DNA of 64,000 nucleotides, from the NCBI RefSeq assembly GCF_010726085.1, contig NZ_AP022560.1:5456001-5520000 (forward strand), given 5' to 3'. Positions 58,404-64,000 of the stretch are shown one piece after another (the first letter of the stretch is position 1; the number at the start of each line of letters is the position of its first letter). This DNA is from Mycolicibacterium moriokaense. Its GTDB lineage: Bacteria; Actinomycetota; Actinomycetes; Mycobacteriales; Mycobacteriaceae. The notes under the pieces were generated by a model. That model was not told the DNA's origin, searched no databases, and saw nothing but the letters and a program-made list of their open reading frames with translations. Position numbers and translations under genes: made by a program.

Positions 58404-58874
58404 TCACCAGCGATAGTGCGCGAAGGCTCGGTTCGCCTCGGCCATCTTGTGGGTGTCCTCGCGCCGCTTCACGGCGGCACCCAGGCCATTGCTGGCGTCG
58501 AGGATCTCGTTCGCCAGGCGCTCGATCATCGTCTTCTCACGACGCTGCTTGGAGAAGCTGACCAGCCAGCGCAGTGCCAGGGTCACCGAGCGGTCCGGGC
58601 GGACCTCGACGGGAACCTGGTAGGTGGCGCCACCGACGCGGCGGCTGCGGACCTCGAGGGCCGGCTTGACGTTGTCGAGAGCGCGCTTCAGGGTCACCAC
58701 CGGATCGGTGCCGGTCTTGTCACGGGCTTGTTCGAGCGCACCATAAACAATGCGTTCGGCCAGCGATTTCTTCCCGTCCAGCAACACTTTGTTGACCAGC
58801 TGGGTTACCAGCTGCGACCCGTAGACCGGATCGTTGACCAACGGACGCTTGGGTGCGGGCCCCTTGCGCGGCAT
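58404..58874 (-). CDS. rpsG: 30S ribosomal protein S7
   Basis: 156 residues, [20 protein letters not shown] at the start, [20 protein letters not shown] conserved. S7 organises the 16S 3-prime head and contacts tRNA in the E site. ATG overlaps the rpsL stop by one base (TAATG). Normal length. Confidence 0.97.
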   Translation of the reverse strand: MPRKGPAPKRPLVNDPVYGSQLVTQLVNKVLLDGKKSLAERIVYGALEQARDKTGTDPVVTLKRALDNVKPALEVRSRRVGGATYQVPVEVRPDRSVTLALRWLVSFSKQRREKTMIERLANEILDASNGLGAAVKRREDTHKMAEANRAFAHYRW

Positions 58875-59248
58875 TAGCTCTTCTCCTTCTTGGCGCCGTA
58901 GCGGCTGCGCGCTTGCTTGCGGTTCTTCACGCCCTGGGTGTCCAGCGAGCCGCGGATGATCTTGTAGCGCACACCGGGCAGGTCCTTCACACGACCACCG
59001 CGCACCAGCACCATGGAGTGCTCCTGCAGGTTGTGGCCCTCACCGGGGATGTAGGCGGTGACCTCAACCTGGCTGGTCAGCTTGACGCGCGCGACCTTGC
59101 GAAGCGCCGAGTTCGGCTTCTTCGGGGTGGTGGTGTACACGCGGGTGCACACTCCGCGACGCTGCGGGCTGCCCTTGAGGGCCGCAGTCTTGACCTTGGC
59201 GATCTTGTCGCGGCGACCCTTGCGGACCAGCTGCTGAATGGTTGGCAT
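58874..59248 (-). CDS. rpsL: 30S ribosomal protein S12
   Basis: 124 residues, [21 protein letters not shown]12 monitors codon-anticodon pairing at the decoding centre. Lys43 (in [11 protein letters not shown]) and Lys88 (in [10 protein letters not shown]) are present, the wild-type state at the two positions whose mutation gives streptomycin resistance. First gene of the str operon, with a promoter about 230 bases upstream. Confidence 0.98.
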
Positions 59249-59325
59249 CTACCGGCTTTCTGTGTTGCTCGTGTGTTCTTGGTCGTTCCGAAGTCTCTGT
59301 ACTGCAGTTATGTCCCGTTCACGTA

Positions 59326-59346
59326 CCCCGCGATCGGGTGTGTCGC
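59326..59346 (-). promoter_or_regulatory. rpsL leader element shared with the S10 leader
   Basis: The plus-strand sequence CCCCGCGATCGGGTGTGTCG plus C matches 25019-25039 at 20 of 21 positions, and GTTCAC precedes it on the plus strand in both. It is 77 bases upstream of the rpsL ATG and within the transcript predicted from the 59.5 kb promoter. Confidence 0.6.
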
Positions 59347-59475
59347 ATGCGCCCGCCGCGAGGTTTTCCTCTAGGCTTCGTGGACACGCGAATTGGCCCG
59401 GCGTGCAGGCATGCCTGCTGACTTTTCCCGAAAGGCCAGTCCGCAATGCGCCTTATCTGCCAGGCACGATCGTCC

Positions 59476-59504
59476 ACAATACCAGGGTGGCGCGTACCGA
59501 CCAA
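59476..59504 (-). promoter_or_regulatory. SigA-type promoter of the str operon
   Basis: Minus strand TTGGTC (59504-59499), exactly 17 bases, TATTGT (59481-59476). Predicted start near 59469, leader about 220 bases. Matches the spc promoter in form. Confidence 0.7.
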
Positions 59505-59549
59505 ACCCGTCGCTGACGGGCTAACCGCAGGTCAGCGCTAGCTTCAGCC

Positions 59550-59701
59550 GTTGCTCTTCGCGCAAGCGCTCATCTGCGACCGTTGCTCTTCGCGCAAGCG
59601 CTCATCTGCGACCGTTGCTCTTCGCGCAAGCGCTCATCTGCGACCGTTGCTCTTCGCGCAAGCGCTCATCTGCGACCGTTGCTCTTCGCGCAAGCGCTCA
59701 T
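59550..59701. repeat. Tandem array of a 32-bp unit, five copies
   Basis: Unit GTTGCTCTTCGCGCAAGCGC + TCATCTGCGACC, repeated without spacers at 59550, 59582, 59614, 59646 and 59678; the first four are identical and the fifth ends after GCGCTCATC. The last copy contains the stop codon of the neighbouring TetR gene. No other content is seen in 59505-59697. Confidence 0.95.
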
Positions 59702-60288
59702 CGCCGTTCCATTCCGGCCGCCAGCCTCATCACCATGTCGGTGAATATCGCATCGGCGTCGATTCCGTTCATCGCACCGGTCATCTCGAGCAACACGAAA
59801 CCGTGCATCGCCGACCAGAACTCCAGGGCCGCATAGAACGCGTTCTCACCCTCGAGTCCGTACGACGCCAGGACGTCGATCACTGGAGCCGCCGCGGCCC
59901 GGGTGGCCTCGGTGAACTCGGGGTCGTCGCCGCCGAGCGGCATCCGGGTGAATGCCGAATAGCGGCCCGGATGGTGGTGGGCATAGCTGCGGTAAGCGGC
60001 GGCCATCGCCATGACCGCGTCGTCGCGGGTACGGCCCTGACCGACGGTGTTGAGCATCTCGATGATGTCGCCCACCACCCGCATCCGCACGGTTCGGCGC
60101 AGGTCCTCGAGGCTGTGCACATGGTTGTAGAGCGACGGACCCTTGGTGCCGAGCTGAGTCGCCAGCGCGTTGATCGTGAGCGCGTCCCAGCCCTCGCGGT
60201 CCAGGAACGTCAGCGCCGCGTTGACGATGGAGTCTCGGCTCAACCTCGCGGGACGCCGGCCCTGGGCGGTCGACGGCTGAGCTGCCAT
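59698..60288 (-). CDS. TetR-family regulator (Rv0681 position)
   Basis: 196 residues from ATG 60288 (MAAQPSTAQGRRPARLSRDS) with AAAGG upstream; ATG 60345 is a longer option. HTH: LTINALATQLGTKGPSLYNH; the C-terminal part (about 95-190) fits the WHG-type TetR ligand domain. Its stop codon lies inside the last copy of the 32-bp repeat, so the repeat has expanded from the very end of the gene. Target unknown. Confidence 0.85.
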   Translation of the reverse strand: MAAQPSTAQGRRPARLSRDSIVNAALTFLDREGWDALTINALATQLGTKGPSLYNHVHSLEDLRRTVRMRVVGDIIEMLNTVGQGRTRDDAVMAMAAAYRSYAHHHPGRYSAFTRMPLGGDDPEFTEATRAAAAPVIDVLASYGLEGENAFYAALEFWSAMHGFVLLEMTGAMNGIDADAIFTDMVMRLAAGMERR

Positions 60289-60384
60289 CTGCCTTTCGCC
60301 CCCTCTCCGGGTTCGCCGAGATCCCGCGGAACCGGGTGACGTCAAACTAACACCTCTAGTTTTACCTGCTCAGTCTGTGTCCGG

Positions 60385-60924
60385 TCAGTTGACACGCTCC
60401 TGGCTGAGCTGGGCAAGTTTTTCGATGATCGTGCACAAATCGGGCAATGTCGCCGGGTTCAGCGTCTGGATCGACCACGTGATGACGTCGCCACCCTTGG
60501 CGACATAAATACTGCAGGCGTTGCCGTCGTAGGCCTTGAAGCCTTTGTTGCCGTCCACCGACAGTTCGGTGATCGTGCGACCGGCACCCTGCTCCAGCGC
60601 CCGCTCGGTGTCCATATCGCTGCCGCGGTACCACCACGTCGAGATCCCCATCCCGGCGCCGACGGAGCCGAACATGGAGTTCTCCTGCCAGAAGCATCCG
60701 ACGTCGCTGACGACGGACTTGGTGAACTTCGCAGGACCGGCTGCGGCGGCGATGTCCGCGTCCGTGATGCCGTTGCAGTCACCGCTGCGAAAGCCGTCGG
60801 CCGCGGTGCCCGAGGCCGGTGTCGACGGCGCGGGACCCTCGCTCGGGGTGCCGCAGCCGACGAGCACGATCGATCCCGCGGCTGCTATCACCAACCACGA
60901 CAATAGATTTCGCGTACGGACCAT
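60385..60924 (-). CDS. DUF3558-like lipoprotein (Rv0679c-like)
   Basis: 179 residues. Lipobox VLVGC with Cys24 after MVRTRNLLSWLVIAAAGSIV. Mature part has cysteine pairs (GDCNGI, VGCFW, ACSIY, LCTII) of the DUF3558 type, an exported mycobacterial family. ATG overlaps the preceding stop (TGATG), and GTG 60927 is a possible alternative. Function not known; likely cell-envelope. Confidence 0.8.
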   Translation of the reverse strand: MVRTRNLLSWLVIAAAGSIVLVGCGTPSEGPAPSTPASGTAADGFRSGDCNGITDADIAAAAGPAKFTKSVVSDVGCFWQENSMFGSVGAGMGISTWWYRGSDMDTERALEQGAGRTITELSVDGNKGFKAYDGNACSIYVAKGGDVITWSIQTLNPATLPDLCTIIEKLAQLSQERVN

Positions 60925-61463
60925 CACATGTCCGACTGCAGGGTGGCGGTGAGCAGCTTCTCGGCGTCGCGGCACGGGTCGCCACCCCACTGGCCGCGGA
61001 ACTGCACCCACCAACTCAGCACTCCGGTGCCGGCGGCGGCCGTGGCCGAGCACGCCGCGCCGGTCGTATCGCGTCGGGCCAGGAACGCCTCGTGCCGTTC
61101 GACATCCGTGGCGGTGATCGTCGCGCCCCGTTCGGTGGCCAGCTCGCGCTCCCGTTCCAGGCTGCCCGTCTCGAACCACGAGAACGTCACGTCCATGGTC
61201 GTGTTGCCTCGATTCAGGACGTACTGGCAGACGGCGCCGCTGTAGGGGCGCACCACGTGATCGGCGGCCAGCGTCTCCTGGACCGAGGAGTCGGCCAGAA
61301 GGCCGCAGCGGTCATCGACATAGCCGTAACTGCGGGTGGGATCGGGTACGGCGGGATGCGCCCGTCGCGCGGTACCGCTGACGGTCGAAGAGCATCCTGC
61401 AACGATCGCCGCCGCTGTGACCGCCACGACGACAACCTGATTGACACGCCAACGCATCGACAT
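60924..61463 (-). CDS. DUF3558-like lipoprotein (Rv0680c position)
   Basis: 179 residues, lipobox VAGC with Cys24 (MSMRWRVNQVVVVAVTAAAI). Four or more cysteines in the mature part (RCGLL, VCQYV, ACSATA, PCRDAE). Overlaps the next gene, a paralog of the same length and cysteine spacing, so the pair is probably a duplication. Divergent from the DUF3060 genes. Confidence 0.78.
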   Translation of the reverse strand: MSMRWRVNQVVVVAVTAAAIVAGCSSTVSGTARRAHPAVPDPTRSYGYVDDRCGLLADSSVQETLAADHVVRPYSGAVCQYVLNRGNTTMDVTFSWFETGSLERERELATERGATITATDVERHEAFLARRDTTGAACSATAAAGTGVLSWWVQFRGQWGGDPCRDAEKLLTATLQSDM

Positions 61464-61545
61464 GACACGCTACCCAGCACCGTGGCGAATGGCGACTTGG
61501 ACGAACCCGGCCAACGCCCGAGCGTGACGACGTAATCTCTGACCC

Positions 61546-61977
61546 ATGGTGCGGACTGTGGTGGCTTGTGTGGTTGCGTTACCGATCGTCGCATTGACGG
61601 TGGGAGCACCGGTCGCGGGTGCGCAACCGCCGGGGGTCTGCAACCCGTTGGCACGTACCTGCGCCGACAACAGCATCGTCGGTGCCCACCCGCCCGGCGA
61701 CACACACATCACGGGCGTCGGGATCGTCAGGACGATCGACTGCAACGGCCACACACTGCTGGTGAACGGCGGAGGCAACCAGATCACCGCGCTGGGGACC
61801 TGCTGGGCGGTGACTGTGCAGGGCAACGGGAACGTCGTGGTCGCCGACAACGTCATCAACGACGTGACGGTGTACGGCTGGGACCAGACCGTGCTCTACA
61901 AGAATGGATCACCGGCCATCTGGGACCGCGGCCGTGAACTGGGTATGACGAACATCGTCAACAGGGTGCCCGCCTGA
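61546..61977 (+). CDS. Secreted DUF3060-family protein
   Basis: 143 residues. Signal peptide ends near AGA at 26. The rest has short repeats with Asn/Gly at turns (GNQITALGTC, GNGNVVVADN), the DUF3060 pattern probably forming a small beta-solenoid; two CNGH/TCW cysteines. Overlaps the following gene by one base (TGATG). Function unknown. Confidence 0.78.
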   Translation: MVRTVVACVVALPIVALTVGAPVAGAQPPGVCNPLARTCADNSIVGAHPPGDTHITGVGIVRTIDCNGHTLLVNGGGNQITALGTCWAVTVQGNGNVVVADNVINDVTVYGWDQTVLYKNGSPAIWDRGRELGMTNIVNRVPA

Positions 61978-62369
61978 TGCGTAGGGCTGCCGTCGCTGTA
62001 GCCGCCGTCGCGGTTGTCCTCGCCGGCTGCGGCTCGGAGAGTTCTGACACCAATACGCCGACCGCGACGGCAGGGACGTCCGGCGCCCAGGTCGAGGTCG
62101 GCAACACGATCAACTACGGCTCGTTCGGCACGACCGCCGACATCGATTGCGCGGACGGCAAATCGCTCAACATCGGGGGGTCGAACAACACCCTGACTGT
62201 CAAGGGCACATGTGCCAACGTGAACATCGGCGGCGCCGACAACAAGGTCACCTTCGAGCGCATCGACAAAGAGATCAGTGTCGTCGGCCTGAACAACACC
62301 GTGACCTACAAGGACGGCGAGCCGAAGATCAACGACACCGGCTCGAACAACAAGATCACCAAAGGCTGA
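61977..62369 (+). CDS. DUF3060-family lipoprotein
   Basis: 130 residues, lipobox VLAGC with Cys18 (MRRAAVAVAAVAVVLAGC). A Thr/Ala linker, then DUF3060 repeats with regularly spaced NN and G turns (GGSNNTLTVKGTCANVNIGG, GADNKVTFERI, GLNNTVTYKDG, GSNNKITKG). Coupled to the previous gene. Anchored outside the membrane; partner of the soluble form is possible. Confidence 0.8.
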   Translation: MRRAAVAVAAVAVVLAGCGSESSDTNTPTATAGTSGAQVEVGNTINYGSFGTTADIDCADGKSLNIGGSNNTLTVKGTCANVNIGGADNKVTFERIDKEISVVGLNNTVTYKDGEPKINDTGSNNKITKG

Positions 62370-62424
62370 GTTTTTCTCCGCGCTTCTCTCCCCGCCGCTT
62401 TCTCCCGCGGGCTGGACCCACACC

Positions 62425-62484
62425 GCGAGCAGACGTGAACTCCCCCAAAATTGGGCGATGTAGGGGGAGTTCGCGTCTGCTCGC
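62425..62484. terminator. Long palindromic hairpin between convergent genes (DUF3060 and crotonase)
   Basis: GCGAGCAGACG (62425-62435) pairs with CGTCTGCTCGC (62474-62484); AACTCCCCC (62438-62446) with GGGGGAGTT (62463-62471). Same outer arms as 47867-47922. It sits midway between convergent genes 149 bases apart. Confidence 0.8.
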
Positions 62485-62518
62485 GCAGCGGGCCGGGCCG
62501 GGCTAGGCCGGGCTGACG

Positions 62519-63283
62519 CTAGGCGCGCGCGCCGTGCCGCCCCTCGCCCGCTGCGAACCGCGAGGCGCCTTGCAACGATTCGGCGGACACTCGCGACATG
62601 CTGCCGAACTCGAAATCCATCGCATCGGCTTCGCCCATCCCCCACTGATGCAGTAGCGACAACCGATCTGAACGCATGCATTGCTGCGGAAGCCTGGCCA
62701 GTTCGGCGGCGAGTTCCTCGGCCCGCTGACGCGCTTCGCCTTTGGGCACGACCCTGTTCGCGAGTCCGATCGCGAAAGCTTCGGCTGCGTCGACGGGGCG
62801 GCCGGTGAGGATGAGGTCCATCGCTCTGCTGTGCCCGATCAGGCGAGGTAGGCGCACGGTGCCACCGTCGATCAGCGGCACACCCCAGCGGCGGCAGAAC
62901 ACGCCGAAGATCGCGTCCTCCTCGACCACTCGCATATCGCACCACACGGCCAGCTCGAGTCCGCCCGCGACGGCGTAACCGCTGACGGCAGCGATCACCG
63001 GTTTCGACAGCACCATCCGGCTAGGACCCATCGGCGCGGGACCGGTGCGATGTACGGGGTTGGTATCCGGAGTGCCGATGGCCTTGAGATCGGCTCCCGC
63101 GCAGAACGTTCCGTTGTCACCCCACAGTACGGCGACGGCGGCGTCCTCGTCCTTGTCGAATTCGTCGAATGCGGCGTACAGGTCTGCGGCGGCGGGTCCG
63201 TTGACCGCGTTGCGCGCCTCCGGACGATTCATGATCACCGTCGTCACGGGACCGTTCTTCTCGACCCGCACCCCACTTGTCAT
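62519..63283 (-). CDS. Enoyl-CoA hydratase/isomerase family protein (crotonase)
   Basis: 254 residues. Crotonase fold: NRPEARNAVNGPAAADLYAA, oxyanion segment GDNGTFCAGADLKAIG, and AVSGYAVAGGLELAVWCDMR with the second loop. Converts enoyl-CoA or similar acyl-CoA esters; the canonical second catalytic Glu region is DAIFGVFCRRWGVPLIDGGT, where the first Glu position is not obvious. ATG overlaps the PaaX stop (ATGA), so both are one unit. Corresponds to EchA4/Rv0673-like. Confidence 0.88.
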   Translation of the reverse strand: MTSGVRVEKNGPVTTVIMNRPEARNAVNGPAAADLYAAFDEFDKDEDAAVAVLWGDNGTFCAGADLKAIGTPDTNPVHRTGPAPMGPSRMVLSKPVIAAVSGYAVAGGLELAVWCDMRVVEEDAIFGVFCRRWGVPLIDGGTVRLPRLIGHSRAMDLILTGRPVDAAEAFAIGLANRVVPKGEARQRAEELAAELARLPQQCMRSDRLSLLHQWGMGEADAMDFEFGSMSRVSAESLQGASRFAAGEGRHGARA

Positions 63284-63993
63284 GTCGCCTCCATCAGTCG
63301 TTCGCTGTCGCGCCGCGAGATCAGCTCCGCGGCAAAGGTGTTGTACGCCAGGCGCAGTCGGTCACCCGGCCAGTCGTCAGGTAGGAGTTCGCCCGGAAGC
63401 ACCGGGTCGGCGAGGAGGTGACGAACCATCGCGGCGGCTACGACGAATCGGCCTGGAATATCTACGGTCGCGTTCATTTCGGCGAGTAGCTCATGTCCGC
63501 GAGCCGACCAGGCCTTGAGGTCCCACAGCAGTGCAGCCAGCTCGGCTGGGTCATCGTCACGCATGTGCAATTGCCTCCCCCGGCGCAGCACCTCGTCCGG
63601 CAACTCCGCATGGAGGTTGTCCGGACGAAGCCACACCCCTTCGCGAAGTTCACCGAATCTGTTGTTCTGCAGGGTGGTCCGCAGGGCCGCGCGGGTACGG
63701 GCGTCGGTCCCGACGCTGGTGATCACCAGCGTCTTCCACACCCCATCCCACGGGTGGACGCGAGGGTTGATCGCGTCGTCCTGGCGTCGCTGCCTGGCCA
63801 GCAGCCTGTCGGACAGGCGATAGCCGTCCTCCGAGCGCACCAGGTCGCCCGCGCTGACCATCCTGGTCAGCGCGACCCGCACCGTCGACTCCTTGATGTC
63901 GAAATCGGCTGTGAGCCTGATGAGTTCGCTCGCCGTCGCCCATGCCGGATGCGCACCGAGCAACACACTCAGCACCACCGAGCGGGCCGTCAT
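63280..63993 (-). CDS. PaaX-family transcriptional regulator
   Basis: 237 residues. PaaX-type winged HTH at the N-terminus (ASELIRLTADFDIKESTVRV, then ALTRMVSAGDLVRSEDGYRL) and the PaaX C-terminal domain (VITSVGTDARTRAALRTTLQ, WLRPDNLHAELP). PaaX repressors sense phenylacetyl-CoA-type ligands. The start is only seven bases from the window edge, so a longer start cannot be excluded. Coupled to the crotonase gene. Confidence 0.85.
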   Translation of the reverse strand: MTARSVVLSVLLGAHPAWATASELIRLTADFDIKESTVRVALTRMVSAGDLVRSEDGYRLSDRLLARQRRQDDAINPRVHPWDGVWKTLVITSVGTDARTRAALRTTLQNNRFGELREGVWLRPDNLHAELPDEVLRRGRQLHMRDDDPAELAALLWDLKAWSARGHELLAEMNATVDIPGRFVVAAAMVRHLLADPVLPGELLPDDWPGDRLRLAYNTFAAELISRRDSERLMEAT

Positions 63994-64000
63994 CCGCCCA

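Noticed and set aside
56575..58416. A 613-codon plus-strand frame over fusA, and similar long frames over rpsC (19933-21564) and mftC-mftD (36290-38464)
   Set aside because: They are mirror frames of well-identified minus-strand genes in very GC-rich DNA, with no family resemblance and no ribosome sites.
59550..59701. CRISPR array
   Set aside because: The repeats are contiguous with no unique spacers, and no cas genes are in the window.
59551..60339. A plus-strand frame starting with repeated peptide units over the 32-bp array and the tetR gene
   Set aside because: The repeats in the peptide only reflect the DNA repeat, and the rest is antisense to the TetR gene.

Overview
The window is mycobacterial chromosome, most likely from a fast-growing Mycobacterium/Mycolicibacterium. 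The signs are very high GC, frequent GTG starts, SigA-type promoters (TTG..., 17 bp, TAnnnT), and the order known from M. tuberculosis Rv0673 to Rv0724 read mostly on the minus strand: rpsL-rpsG-fusA-tuf (str operon), the mycofactocin cluster, the S10 operon, atsA with its formylglycine-generating enzyme, the spc operon and sppA. Species cannot be fixed from the sequence alone.

Region by region. 1-5.5 kb: start of sppA, a small secreted DUF732 protein and the whole spc operon (rplN to rplO). 5.5-9.5 kb: sulfatase activator, lipoprotein and arylsulfatase. 9.6-19.3 kb: a block that does not fit the compact S10/spc arrangement: membrane protein and TetR with twin palindromic operators, zwf, a GAF protein, then a glycan-assembly group (polyprenyl-phosphate sugar transferase, UppS-like prenyltransferase, UDP-galactopyranose-mutase-like flavoprotein, BcsB-like membrane protein). 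19.4-25.2 kb: the S10 operon (rpsJ to rpsQ), with promoter, long leader and terminator. 25.3-32.5 kb: NTF2-like protein, lipoprotein carboxylesterase, two tandem cytochromes P450 with matching palindromes, a TetR and an MFS exporter. 32.4-39.6 kb: complete mycofactocin set mftABCDEFG with divergent mftR. 39.7-42.7 kb: ECF sigma factor, triple-VOC protein and ferredoxin reductase. 42.7-52.4 kb: arginine/ornithine catabolism (Lrp regulator, DDAH-family hydrolase, ornithine aminotransferase, permease, universal stress protein; arginine deiminase, antiporter, SHOCT protein) surrounding a mycofactocin-coupled SDR. 52.5-54.7 kb: MFS transporter and cutinase-family esterase. 54.9-59.5 kb: str operon. 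59.5-64 kb: a five-copy 32-bp tandem repeat, TetR, paired lipoproteins, paired DUF3060 proteins, a crotonase and a PaaX-family regulator.

How the parts work together. The three ribosomal operons supply translation machinery; S10 and str leaders share a nearly identical 21-bp element. MftA is matured by MftB/C/D/E/F into a redox cofactor used by nicotinoprotein dehydrogenases such as the SDR at 48 kb, and MftG probably reoxidises it. The neighbouring P450s and esterase could supply alcohols to such enzymes (inference). The 44-52 kb genes would convert arginine to citrulline/ornithine and glutamate semialdehyde. No transposons, phage genes, CRISPR arrays, rRNA or tRNA genes were recognised.
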